Part shown: positions 1 to 12,400 of the stretch, piece after piece
Position numbering within the stretch: the first letter of the stretch is position 1
How the letters are laid out: each line of letters starts with the position of its first letter
DNA from: Ascaris suum
Taxonomy: Eukaryota; Nematoda; Chromadorea; Rhabditida; Ascarididae
Direction: 5' to 3'
DNA length: 64,000 nucleotides
NCBI GenBank assembly: GCA_013433145.1
Contig: CM024173.1
Span: 1,268,601 to 1,332,600 of the forward strand
Translations under genes and position numbers: made by a program
The notes under the pieces: model-generated
What the model was told of the DNA's origin: nothing
Databases searched by the model: none
Seen by the model: the letters and a program-made list of their open reading frames with translations, nothing else

Positions 1-427
1 TTGAGCAATGATGAGCAGAAAACAGACATGAACATAGAATTAAAGGTATTTCTACTCTTGTAGCATTTATTCTGTAACCTTGTAATAATATTTGTCGGGT
101 ATGAGAATTTGTGATAATGCATTTTCGTGGGCTAATTGTCGGATCCCTTTAATTCGTGGACATGAGTCGTTGATCGAGAACCCAACGGACATAAATTTGA
201 AACCGTTGATTCTCTAATTAGTGAGTTCTCGAATCCAGGCAACGGTCTGTTCAGTGAAGGAAGGTTGTGTTTATATGCTAGCGTAATTAGGAAAGACAAA
301 CCCCTTATAGCATTTTACATCAGATTTGTATTCTTGCGGATTTAAAAAGATTGCTCGATTCGCTATCAGATGCAACTTCTAAGTCGAGTTTGTTACGGAA
401 AAGAAAAATTCGTTAGATCAAATATAC

Positions 428-3400
428 CAGCTTGCACGGTATTGAATTGTATCTGACATGACCCTATAAAAATGCAGATGTGATATGGTTTTAGCTGCCA
501 TACCAAGTGCTCCAACTCCGAGCTTTGATTCAAAACCAGTGAGAAATATGTCATCCCAATCACCGGTAACAATAAAATCTGCTGCATCCTTGAATTGATT
601 AAGACAATCGTTAATAGCGATTGCTTGATTATGATGTGATGAATCAATTTCCGGATGATCCTTCTGAAATTGAATGCTCATTGCTGAAATTAGGATCAAG
701 AAAATAAAGAGCACAATACATTAAAAATGGATTAATGCATTTAAAATGAATGCTGCCATCAGATGCCATATTGAGTTATACAAAAATCGCTGAAAAAATT
801 TCTGAGCTCATATGCTGAAATTTGTGGAGGAATTCAATTTTTCATTTCAGTCTACTCAGCTAAGCTAATTTTTTCAATCAGAAAATCCAACGCACATCTA
901 TTATAGATTAGCTTTTTTTTGAAAAAAATATTGAACGAATTGGGTGAAAATAATTTACCTTCAAACATAAAAATTACAACTTCGAGTTTATATCAAACTA
1001 AATTTTACTAATTATCATAGGAAATTTTTAATTGCAAAACTTTAGTTTTCTAATGGAGAATTGCAACTCTTTGAGATATATAAACCGATGTTAAGGCGGC
1101 CTAAAACTTCAAAATGAATCACAGTCGGAAATTAAATAAGATATTTGCAAAGTTGTTTCTTTTTTTTTGCACTGTAAGGTCGTTAAATTACGGCTCGATT
1201 TTGATAGTTACACCTAGTTACATGATAACTCATGATGCAATAAGATTTCCGAGAGTTTCGTTCCCAAATCCACAAACTTTCCAGAAATTCTGGATACAGG
1301 AAAAATGCTTAAAATTCAAGCACTCAGGGCGTTGAATAATGTTTGCAGACTTCTTACTTTGCGCTCCGCCCCATATAAATCGAATATGGTGTTGTGGCTT
1401 TGAGCAGTAGCCATATCTTAGGTGCAACTCATACCACTCTTAAAATATCGTTTGTATAACTTAAGAGAAAAGCGAAAAGCTCTGGCTGCGACGAAGGCTC
1501 GAAACTCTATCTTTCGCTGGCCGAATCAGGGCACTTAGCCATCAATGAACCCAGGAACGCGCTTTTTTAACAGCGGAAGTCCATGGTTCAGACTCCCTTC
1601 TGTCTAAACTTTTCGCTCTATCTCTCCAGTAATACCAAAAGATAAGTTGCAAGTGGTCAGCAACATAGGCTTGATACCTAAGCTTGATATCTGTGCTTGA
1701 TACATAAGCGATACCTAAAGGTTCGGTTGTTAAAGTTGTGAAAGATTACCAGCTTGGGCATATCGAAACCATCTTTAATAAGTACGATTCCCTCTTTCTG
1801 ATATGCTTGTAGAATTTTATATAAGTCGCTAATAATACTCTGAATGTAGACAACTCGTAGTGTAGCACCAAAATAACGTGCGCTCTCAATACTCACTAAG
1901 GCCGTCATCCATAACTCGAATAAATATGACGGTGCTGTACAGACGACTAATGCTTCCCTTTTTTCATATGCCGGTTGCACTTTTAGCTGAAAAAAGGCAC
2001 GCATTAGTGAAACTTTCGATCTCCTTCTGACGTCACTAAAGATGATAGCTTAACTGTTTCCTTTAGTTTTCACACACATTAGCGGAAGATGATAACTCAA
2101 ATCACATCTTCTTCGGTAGAATCGTGATATCGTAGACAATCTGGCAGTAAGAATCGTGATATCGTAGACAATCTGACAGTAAGAATCGTGATATCGTAGA
2201 CAATCTGACAGTAAGAATCGTGATATCGTAGACAATCTGACAGTAAAACCGATGTGACAGAGCACCAACACTCTGCATAGCCACTGTATGAGTAGACAGA
2301 AAAATTTCAAAAATTTGACAGAACCCCGTAACGTCATTCTAATCGAGCAAGAATTTTATAATCTGCAGTTTCAGAGAGTGAGAGAGAGACGATGAGAGAG
2401 AGAGCGACAGAGTGAGAAAGGGAGTGAGAGAGATTGAGAGTGAGAGAGGAAGAGAGTGAGACAGAGTGAGAAGGAGCGAGAGAGTGAGAGTGAAAGAGAG
2501 TGAGAGAGTGAGACAGCGTAAGAGGGACTGAGAGAGTGAGAGAGAGTGAGAGTGAGATGAGAGAGACAGAGACAGTGAGAGTGAGAAAGAATGAGACAGA
2601 GCAAGAGAGAGTGAGAGGGAAAGTGAGGAGGGGAGGCTGTGTGAGAGAGTGAGAGAGAGAGGGAAAGGCTGAGAGAGGGTTAGGGGGAGCGAGAGAGAGC
2701 GAGAAAAGGAGTGAGAGGGGGAGTGAGACGGAGTGAGAGGTTGCGTGAGAGGAAGTGAGAGAGCGAGAGATAGTGAGAGACGGTGGAAGAGAGTGAGAAT
2801 GTGAGAGAGTAAGAGAGAGTGGGAGGGAGAGCCAGAGGGAGGCAAAAAGCGGGAGAGATAGTGAAAGAGAAAAATTTCAAAAATTTGACAGAACCCCGTA
2901 ACGTCATTCTAATCGAGCAAGAATTTTATAATCTGCAGTTTCAGAGAGTGAGAGAGAGACAATGAGAGAGAGAGCGACAGAGTGAGAAAGGGAGTGAGAG
3001 AGATTGGGAGAGTGAGAGAGAGAAAGAGAGTGAGACAGAGTGAGAAGGAGCGAGGGAGTGAGAGTGAAAGAGAGTGAGAGAGTGAGGCAGCGTGAGAGGG
3101 ACTGAGAGAATGAGAGAGAGTGAGAGTGAGATGAGAGAGACAGAAACAGTGAGAGTGAGAAAGAATGAGACAGAACAAGAGAGAGTGAGAGGGAGAGTGA
3201 GGAGGGGGAGGCTGTGTGAAAGAGTGAGAGAGAGAGGGAAAGGCTGAGAGAGGGTTAGGGGGAGCGAGAGAGAGCGAGAAAGGGAGTGAGGGGGGAGTGA
3301 GACGGAGTGAGAGGTTGCGTGAGAGGAAGTGAGAGAGTGAGAGAGCGAGAGATAGTGAGAGACGGTGGAAGAGAGTGAGAATGTGAGAGAGTAAGAGAGA

Positions 3401-6400
3401 CTGGGAGGGAGAGCCAGAGGGAGGCAAAAAGCGGGAGAGATAGTGAAAGAGGGAGTGAGAGACGGTGTGAGAGAGTGGGAGGGAGCGAGAGAGAGTGAGA
3501 GAGATTGACAAAGCGAGAGGTGAGAGGGACAGCGAGAGAGGGAGTGAGAGAGAGTGAGAGTGTGAGGGAGAGTGAGATAGAGAAAGAGAGTGAGACAGAA
3601 TAAGAGGAAGCGATAGAGAAAGAGAGAGAGAGAGGAGGCAGAGTAAGAGAGTGTGAGAAGAGAACAGAGGGAGAGAGTGAGACGGAGTGAGAGGGAGTGA
3701 GAGAGAGACTGAAAGAGAGTGAGAGAGAATGAGAGAGAGTAGGAGAGAGGAGAGGAGAGTGAGAGAGAGATAGAGAACGAGAGAGAGGGGTGAGAGAAGG
3801 CGACAGAGTGAGACAGGAAGTGAGAGAGTGTGAGAAAGAAAGTAAAGAGTGAGAGAGAGTGAGGGGGAGTGAGAGAGTCGGATAGAGCGAGAGAGCGAGT
3901 GAGCGAAAGTGAGAGAGGCGAGAGAGTGAGAGGCAGTGTAAGAGTGAGAAAGGATGACAGACAGCAAGAGAGAGTGAGAGAGAGCGCGTGAAAGAATGAG
4001 AGATTGAAAGAGTGAGAGACACTGACAAAGAGTGAGAGAGTGGGAAAGGGGGAGAAGGCGAGAGGGAGTGAGAGATTGAGCGAGAAAGAGTGAGAGACAG
4101 TCACAAAGTGAGAGGGAAAGAGTGAGTGAATGAGAGGGCGTGAGAGAGTGAGAGAAAGGCAGTGAGAGAGAATGAGAAGGAGAGAAAGTGTGAAAGAATG
4201 AGAGGGGCGAGATAACAACTGAAAATGAGAAGAGAGAGGAGAATGAGAAAGGATAAGGAAAAATGGAGAGAGCGGATGAGAAGAAAGAGTGAAATATAAT
4301 GAGAAGGTGAGAGAGAGTGGAGAGAGTGAAAAAGTGAAGAGAGAAAGGAAGAGTGTGGAGAGGAAAAGAAGGGAGAGGCAATGAGAGAGAGTGAAAGAGA
4401 GTGAGGGAGAGGGACAGAGGAGTGAGAGGGAATGGGAAAGAGAGGGGATGTGGGAGAATGAGAGAGTGTAAGAGAGACTGAGAGAGAGAGCGGGAGAATG
4501 AGAAAGAGTGAAATATGAGATAGAGTGAGAGAGAGTGCGAGAGAGTGAAGAGAGTGAGAGGGAGAGTGGGAGAGAATGTGGGAGAGGCAAAGAGAGTGAG
4601 AGAGAAGCAATGAGAGTGAGAGGAGAGGGTGGGTGAGACAGGGAGTGGGAAGGAATGAGAGAGAATGAGAGAGGGAAGAGGGAGAGTGAGAGAGTGAGGG
4701 CGAGGCAGAAAATGAAAGGGAGTGAGAGAACGCGAGATAGACAGAGAGTGAGAAGGAGAGTGAGAGAGCGAGCGAGAGAGAGTGAGAAAGGGGATGAGAG
4801 AGATTGATGGAGAGTAAGAGAGAGGGAGAGAGTGGGAGGAAGTGAGAGACAGTGAAGGAGAATGAGGAAGAATGAAAGACAGCAAGAGAGATTAAGATGG
4901 AGAGTGAGAGAGAGTGCGAGAGAAGCGAAGAGAGTGAGAGAATGAGGGAGAATGAGAGAGAGTAGAGAGTTGACACAGGGAGTGTGAGAGCGTGAGAGAG
5001 GGAGTGAGAGGGTGTGACAGGGAACGAGAGAGTGAAAGAGAGTGGGGGAGCGAGAGAGTGTGAGAGAGGGGGTGAGAGACAGTGAGAGAGTGAGTCAGAG
5101 TGAGTGAGACGGTGGGAGAGTGAGAAAGAATGAGAGAGAATAAAAGAGAGAGGAGGGGAGTGAGAGAGGGGCAAAGACGTGAGAGAGAGTGGAAGAGGGA
5201 GTGAGAGAGGGGTAGAGCATGAGAGAGTGTGTGAGAGGAGTGAAAGAGAGGGAGAGTGAGAGAGTGAGAAAGAATGAGAGAGGAATGAAGAGAATGGGAG
5301 AGAATGAAAGAGGGTGAGAGAGAGTGAGAGAGAGAGAGGGAGAGAAGGGAGAGGGAGTGAGAGGGAGAGTGAAAGAGAGCGAAATTAAGACTTAACACCT
5401 AATTGATGATATCAGCACGATTTGCCTTTGTTCCGCTGGCTATATCTTACGCTAGCATTGTACTTGCAGAAAAAGTGTTTTCTTTATTTCAGATTTGTCT
5501 TACTATTGTCGTTTCCATTACTAGATTTAAGCGAGATAAAATCATCGTATGATATACCTCAAATGCAGCTGTCTTTCCCAGCAACATATATGTTTGTGCC
5601 ATTGGTAAATAGCAGCGCGCCACGTATGCCGTTGTTGCACATAAACCATGTTTCAGTTCAGCATTATAGTTCTCAATTCGTGCTACACGTCGCCATCCAG
5701 AATTATTTAAAGCGAGACATCGAAATGGAAATAAGCCATGGGTAGAACTATATACAATTGATACTAGAGATTTATCCACTCTGAAAAATTCTAGGCGTAA
5801 TGCATGCACTATGACTCAACAAGCTGAAATAATTGTTCTCACCTTAATGGACCTTCTTGAAGATTGAACTTTTCCTGAGCTGAAAAAAAAAAAACCGGAC
5901 TGCATCAAGAGATAATCAGCCTGAAGAAGGCCAAGGAAAAGATGACGATGAATTTCGCAGATCAAAAATTACTCCGCAATTAGCTGCATGCCGCACTTTC
6001 ATAAAGCATGCGGAGGAAAGCAGCTGCGAAATCCAACGAAATTTGTCCGGAAAAAAACGCTTCCAAAAATATGCCTATTTGAAAATAGACAAACGTTCGT
6101 GCTTGGAAAATACGGAAAATTTTTTAATAATGATCTATTCTCAAACTGGAAATATCGCTTCTTTTGATTTTCTTGCCGTCTAGATGCTGAAACAGCCGTA
6201 AACTGAATACAGCTTATTCACATAGCTGTATGGAGTGAAGTTGCAAATCGTGCGAACGCAACAAGTTGACGCTATAAGTGAGTGCTTTAGTTGTGTTATA
6301 AGTTTGTGCTATAAGCGAATATTTTAGTTGTGTTGTAGATTGATGCTATAAATGCGGATGCAATAAATTGCTGTGTTTTAAATGGAAGCCAGAAAAAAGA

Positions 6401-6837
6401 TGATAGTGTTATAATGGCGCAATCATGACATCGTCTTTTCGAATTTTTTTTTTTTTCAAAGATAAATAAGCAAACCTGATCGCTGAATGATACGTGTAGA
6501 CAGAAAATATTACATAATAATTTTCGCTGAATAGAGTTTTGTTGATTTTTTTCATTGCTTGAGGCAGCGTTATGTCTGCATTTGGCCTCAAAAAATTCGG
6601 TGCAAAGAGAAAATAAAAAAGGGCTAGCATTAACGGAATATTTATTCCGCAACAGCGTAGGCGAAAAATACGCGCTAATCGAATTCTATAATCACATAAT
6701 GATGTCCATATCGGTGAGCGTAGGAATAAATTGCGAATGCAAGACATTATGGAAGCAATGAAGGAATGACCACTATTGAATATAGGGATTGCCGTTTTTG
6801 CCAAGAAATTAAGTCGAAAATTTAATGCTGCGTTCAT
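428..6837 (-). CDS. GT92-family glycosyltransferase (partial at 3' end)
   Basis: Four exons on the minus strand join with consistent phase: 6837 (or 6630) to 6476, 5780-5558, 1986-1750 and 663-428. Exon 1 encodes a hydrophobic signal-anchor (MLALFYFLFAPNFL), as expected for a type II Golgi or ER enzyme; the Met at 6630 directly precedes it, while an in-frame Met at 6837 would add 69 residues. Exon 3 reads REALVVCTAPSYLFELWM and then a GATLRVVYIQS segment, the usual start of the GT92 (formerly DUF23) catalytic domain. Exon 4 carries ADFIVTGDWDDIFL, matching the DxDD-like metal and nucleotide-sugar motif of the family. In Caenorhabditis elegans, GT92 enzymes include the galactosyltransferase GALT-1 that extends core-fucose on N-glycans; the substrate here is not inferable. 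The remaining C-terminal part of the domain should follow exon 4, but I saw no acceptable exon in 1-427, so it probably lies outside the window. Confidence 0.85.
2118..2245. repeat. 32-bp minisatellite, four near-identical copies
   Basis: Four head-to-tail 32-bp units, each containing TCGTGATATCGTAGACAATC; only one base in the first unit (ctggcag against ctgacag) differs. The array lies in intron 2 of the GT92 gene, just before the GA-rich array. The near-identity implies recent amplification or ongoing homogenisation. Confidence 0.95.
2300..3449. repeat. Direct duplication of about 570 bp
   Basis: A unique-sequence marker starting aaaatttcaaaaatttgaca occurs at 2301 and again at 2871, and in both copies it runs through the end of the non-repetitive stretch (ctgcagtttcag) into the same irregular GA-rich sequence. 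The landmark ggcaaaaagcgggagagata recurs with similar spacing near 2841 and 3423. This is therefore a tandem duplication that copied both unique intron sequence and the start of the purine array, with small indels between copies. Confidence 0.9.
2370..5386. repeat. 3-kb polypurine (GAGAGTGAGA-type) array
   Basis: About 3 kb in which the plus strand is almost all G and A with scattered single T and C, built from variants of GAGAGTGAGA. It lies wholly inside intron 2 (5557-1987) of the minus-strand GT92 gene, so the pre-mRNA carries a matching CU-rich tract. Long Ser/Leu/His-rich open frames on the minus strand are a by-product of the repeat, because TCTC and ACTC rarely make stop codons. A smaller related patch (tgagatagagagtgaagggc) occurs near 23900. 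Confidence 0.95.
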
Positions 6838-9296
6838 CGAATGCGTGGCCTATTTGATGCGTAACCGATAGCGGTGATGGTCATTCAATTTGTCGTTCAC
6901 CCATCCTATCGATTAAAAAAATCAACTGGAGCAAATGAAATACGATTTTCGAGGTTCCATTCTCTTTCTTATGAATTCGATCAGGTGTTCGAATACCTAT
7001 TTCTTCTTCTACATCGAGTTCAATGCATTGTCGATGATCCCCTTCGTTAATATTGTATCATTTTGGCAGTCTTTGAAGGAGCCGAAAGAAAGCACTTCGA
7101 AAATGGCTAAAGGATGGAAATTTCAGCGAAGAAAAGAAGACCAAGAGCAAGCGACGAGCCCGCTTCGAACAGTATAGAGAACGGTTATGATAAACATACG
7201 ACTTTTGCATTTTTCTAAATACATCTAGGAGTGGTTACCTCTTCTGTAGGTACCCACCTCCTTTCTGAAGTGCAAGCAAGAGTGGGATGACAATGGTGTT
7301 TCTGCGACAAGAAGCTAAACGAAGAAGAGAGTACAGGTGAAGAAGGTAAATCGCGCCCTCGTAATCTCCTTCCTCTCTCCAACCCCCTCCCCCCGCTCCC
7401 ATTGCCTTTGCTGTGCTTTCCTTCCACGATTTACTCCACTTCTCATCAAAATGGATGCCGCCAACTGGATCGCTTCATGATGTCATCGGTGAGTGCTTCC
7501 GGAAATCTGCTAGTCACTTCAACTTGGCAATTTAATTGGATCACATTTACATGAATTTCACCTGCCATGCATTCTTGCACATTCGCATTTGCGAAATTCA
7601 TTGTCGGTTGCGTTTGCAAAGCTTATTCGAGTTACATAAGGAAAATTCATTATGGGTTATATTTGTAAAACTCGTTACGGGTCAAATTTACACTACTTAT
7701 TACAGGTTGTGTTTGCAGAGCTGACTATGGGTTTTAATTGCAAATTTCGTCGTGGCTTGTATTGCAAAGTTCATGGTTGGCCACGTTTGCACAAAACTCA
7801 TTGGAAGGTCACATCTGCGAGCATACATGTACGTACATATCTGTTTGCATGTCTGTCGCATATTTCCGGATCGATGCCCGTTGAAATTAGGTGCAAAATT
7901 CGGTAGTATAATGCACACCTTTATCAATTTCCAGGATGATCTGACGGTGGCAAAAACCGTTACAAACAGTTGAGGTGCCATATAATTTGGATGCATTTTA
8001 CAAAGCGATCAGGTCACAAAAAAGAACCTTTCGTGGAAACTTTTATGAGCTATCAAGAATAACCGTCAATTTTATTAGCCATGAAATTGAAGTCCATATT
8101 TTGTCGATCTGGTAATTTAGTTAGTTAGTTGAAGAAATAGTTATAATAATTTCTTTAAAAAGTTTCATTATTATCATTATCACTGTTATTATTACTATTT
8201 TCCATCCTGACGATATGTTAATATTTATATATAAAAGCTTTATGCATTTCGAAAATAAGTTTACAACTCCATCATATGATTTCTCAGATAGTTTTGCTTT
8301 GGATTTTTTTAGCACGCAATATTTTTTCAAATATAAACGATGAAACTGATATCTCGATTCTTCTCGCATTCTCTGATTTTCATCTTTGTTCTAGTGAATT
8401 GTTGACTATAGTTTTTCTCACTTCTCTTCGACGTTTTATGAGACCTTTAGAAAGCATTCCACAAAGGTGGAAATACATCGTGGAAAAGAGTTTATTCACG
8501 TTAATACAACGTTTTGCGATCGAGTCTTATAAAAAATTAAAGAATTTTATTGCTTTTATGTTGCAAATCGCCAATCTTTGCTCTACAGAGCTGAAGTTTG
8601 GTATTTAAGGCGACTCGTGACACTTGGGTGTGTTCGGATTGTTCGTTTCGATTTAGCTGGACGAAATATTTGAAAACTGCATTTTAACTGAAATTTATGT
8701 TTTGATTATCTGAATCGAAAATTACAAAGAGAAATTTATGTTGACAAAGAAAAATTACATCCTTTGCGCTTGTTCCGATCTATTATCGACCCCTTTTGGC
8801 GAAGATGAATCATGAATGAATTTTTTTATCAATTTTTGGAATCTCAGATTTCACTAAATTTCGAGGGGTGTTTTTAAAAAAATAGAATTTTCACAGTGTA
8901 TACGATGACAAGCAGAAAAAATAACGATATTTTTGTTCGCCGTTTCGATGTTTATAATATCGGATGTACGATATAGGGAAATGCGTCGACAAGGAATACA
9001 TTAATGTGGGATATGGCGAAAAAATTTATTTATTATTCTATATGGTTATCCTCAACTAATCATTGCAATTGCTCTTAACTTTTATCACCAATAAGAATCG
9101 GTCATCCAATAGATTATAAAAATTTCCAAGAGCAGAAATTTGAATATTTTGATCGTTGATAATTATTAGGGCGAATGGATTTGACGACGTGAGAGCTCTA
9201 ACGGTTGAGTTCGTCGGGGTTTTTTTCTTGCAGTCTTCATACTAAGCTTAGTCGAATAAATTTGCCTGTTATGTCTTCTCTTCAAAACTAATCTAG
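6838..9296. other. Intergenic region, no convincing gene
   Basis: Between the GT92 5' end and the PP1-like 3' end, both on the minus strand. Apart from the 25-bp tandem repeat at 7597-7821, I see only short AT-rich open frames with no family resemblance and no paired splice signals. The GT92 promoter should lie in the first part of this interval, but no specific element can be named. Confidence 0.6.
7597..7821. repeat. Degenerate 25-bp tandem repeat, nine units
   Basis: Nine consecutive units of 24-27 bp (mean 25) fit the loose consensus TTCATTATGGGTT followed by ATATTTGCAAA. Examples are TTCATTGTCGGTTGCGTTTG, TTCATTATGGGTTATATTTG and CTCGTTACGGGTCAAATTTA. Units are 50-80 percent alike, so this is an old array. 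It happens to be open in one plus frame, but the sequence gives no sign of coding use. Confidence 0.85.
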
Positions 9297-9302
9297 TTTA
9301 TT
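9297..9302 (-). terminator. Candidate poly(A) signal of the PP1-like gene
   Basis: AATAAA on the minus strand, 116 bases beyond the stop codon of the PP1-like gene. Position and hexamer fit a nematode 3' end; the cleavage site is not visible. Confidence 0.45.
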
Positions 9303-9359
9303 TCTTTTAGAATATCATTTACAGCAGTGAATATCTGTAGAACTCTTGCACGCAAATTT

Positions 9360-9386
9360 GGGGGAGGGAGGGGGGGGGGGGGGGGA
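9360..9386. repeat. Poly-G tract with a 16-G run
   Basis: G-only apart from two A residues, with an uninterrupted run at 9370-9385. It falls just past the PP1-like stop codon, so the predicted 3' UTR would contain poly-C. Confidence 0.9.
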
Positions 9387-9417
9387 GACTCTTGTTTACG
9401 AGGTTATTCTGCATTTA

Positions 9418-12400
9418 TTAAGCATTTTTTTGGATTCTATGCGAACTGTAACTGTTATTTTCCCAATCCATGCAAATGGAAGGTCTAGGATATATGCACT
9501 TTCTCATCGATGCAAGTTTATAATTGGCAGCAAAAACGTCATCAATAAGGCCAACCTTTTTCGAAATGCGTAAAACGCAGCCGTCATTCCTCGTATTTAA
9601 ATAATTTGGAGCAGAAAAAATTGTCAGAAGACGCCCACCAGCAAAGAATCTATGCCCATATTTCACCATCTATAAGAGAACGAATTTAGATATCACTATG
9701 TGATGATATAAACAACGTAATATTCAACTTTTAGTTCATACGATGAGAGGAAAACTTTGCCATATGAAACGCACAAAGCATATAGAAGTTCTCGGCGGTT
9801 TGACGAGCAAAGCGATTTCAAATTTTGAAAGACAGGCGACCAATGTAAGTTGAAAATATTTCAAGAAAAGACGAATGAGGCGGTTCAAAATTTCTCAACG
9901 TAGGATGGAAGAAACCGTCTAAAGATATTTTGAAGTAAGACGACCGAACGGTATAAGAAAGAAATTTTCTTCTGAGCTAAGCGAGCCGAAAATTGCTCGA
10001 GACGAGCGGAGACACAAGATGATCAGCGAACGATGGAAGCATTCAATTAATCTGGCTTATGTAGATAATTTCTCAGCAGATGGGTCAAACAAATACCCCA
10101 TTTCCCTTTACTTTGTCTAACGAGCTGGGGAAGCATGCGGGAACACTCCATCTTTTTTGGCAATAAGTCTAACGTCAGGCATAAAACTAGCACAAGCACA
10201 AATGACCAGCTCCCAGTGTAATTTATAAACACATGGTAAACAAATTATAAGGTTTAATGAAGTGTTTTCCGAACAAGCGTTCGTCCAATACATTTCAGGT
10301 CTGTGAGTATCCCATACAACTTAATATGAACACTACTTAATCCACCTTTTGCTGGTCAACGTTCTAAATCCAAGTATAAATCTTCCGGATTGAAGCAAGA
10401 TCTTAGTGAAAGCCGCTGTCGCGAACGCAATGCTCGAAAGCTTTAGCAAGAGATGGAGTGCCGCACTCAATAGAGTGGGTCGAACTAGCCGATCATCGCA
10501 CGTCGACTGGAATTTTTTGGAACACTCAAAATCACCGTTCATAGAAACACGCTCAGTTGTGTGATAAGTGAAGCATGCTGGCCATATGTTAACTTAAATG
10601 AATCTATTAAATGCTGCCATTTATTGACTGATTTCAATATTAGTGGCGCTGCCAAGGGAGCACCTGATGCTGAATTTGGCGCGGTGGTCTCATGCACAGT
10701 ATTGAAAAAGAAGGGATGACGTGCACTGAAACTTGACTACTGAGGTGAGCGCACTGATGGTTCCATCCGTCAGTCGAGGTGGTCGGTTCTCTAGCAGGAA
10801 ATTTTAGTGGTTGACGGTCCTTTTTAACATTAATTTTCCAACATTTCCGATAATCGTGATTTGGTGAGGATAAATGATCGAAATTTTACCATCTACCGGC
10901 TTCATTTCACAGGTAGCTAAAGTGCTTCATAAATAAGCAAATCACACATGCAGCAATTATTAATATTTACGCAGCAAACAATTCAGGAAGAAATAGAAAA
11001 ATGAAACACACCTCGCCAGTTAGTTGATGAGCTCTAACGACAAGGTCGATGTTGTTCTTATGGCAAAATTCTTTGACGATTTTCTCACCGAACGTAAATG
11101 AGATACCACGTTGACTCATCGACCAACCGTTATGTTTTTCATCCGGATCCGACCATACCAGATCGCACATTAAACCATATGGTGGCACTATGGATGGCCG
11201 TTTTATCTTCAATTAGCTAGATAAGTAAACCAACTGACATGAACCATAGAGAGAGGCAAAAAATAAAGAATTATAAATGTAAAAACATTTACATATCATT
11301 GACTGCATTTTATCTCCTTCTGAAAGCATATAGAACGGATTGATAACAATGATAGCCTTAATAAAATCACCTATCAGCATGCCTATGTTGAGATTCAAGC
11401 AGAATAAACCCAATAATATCTGAGATATGAGAAATTAAAGTCGAGTATTCTAGAAGCCATCTTCATTACTCGTTATTCTCCACAAGCTAATGCGTTCTCC
11501 TGATCAAAAAGCACAGTTCAAAATGACTGAACCTTATCAATGTCGTCGAATGTTCCAAAAAATGGTGATAATCCTCCATGCACGCAGAAAATAGTATTGC
11601 TAATAAGTGCCGCAAGTGGTAGCATATTAAACACATCGATGAACTTCCTCCATAGCTAAAATTCAATTTCGTTGTGGTCTTCTGGTTATATGTGACGTCT
11701 GAACCATTCGCCACTCCTCTCCTCGTAGCCATGAGACCTTAGCAAATTTTGATGACGTTTACGGCTTCTCTCATTCGATAAAATAAAAGTTTTTCTCGAT
11801 ATTAGTATCCATTATGGTGACCCTCTGAGAGAGAGCCATCTAGACATCTTGGCGCATTGTTCTATGATGTCTTCCGGTATGAATGTGCGATACAGTAACG
11901 ATATGCGAAAAGATGCACGAACCTCTTGAACAGAGCGAAAGAAAATAAAATGATGTGAAGCGTGAACGTTACTCAATGAGGAGCCGCGTTGAATAGGTAG
12001 CCGAAAGAGGAAGATGAAATGGGGACGGCAAGAGCGTCTTATATACTGGCCACAGTAACATGCTAAATGAGATAGTAGATTCTAAGTGCATGCAAGCATT
12101 ACGCAACAACCTGTTTGCGGATTCAGATCTCCTCCGTGGATATGTTCTTTCAATCATAAGAGAAAAATTCTCATAATTCATCGACAGCATTATACCTATC
12201 CTCTGCATTGTAAGCTCATAGCGAAACGCATCGGATCAGAAGTTATGCGCAGAAAATATCGTTCGAAGGAAAAGCTCATAGCGAGAAAATAGAGATTGGC
12301 AGTATGATGGTTGGAGCAATAGTAAACGATAAACAAGTCATTTAGGGAAATTTTTTGAGATCATGTCGTTGGTTAGAGGGCATAACAACGGATCTTCCGA

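Noticed and set aside
1..427. Search for the next GT92 exon
   Set aside because: Every AG acceptor tested either gives a stop after the phase-2 junction or yields no GT92-like text.
2339..5398. Very long Ser/Leu/His-rich open frames on the minus strand, up to 658 codons
   Set aside because: They are open only because the purine array rarely makes stop codons; every frame gives the same low-complexity text, and flanking exons splice over the region.
8276..8608. 110-codon plus-strand open frame
   Set aside because: AT-rich composition and no recognisable domain or splice partner.
10333..10542. 69-codon minus-strand frame in PP1-like intron DNA
   Set aside because: No motif; lies between confirmed exons at 11206-11012 and 9669-9418 and breaks their phase.
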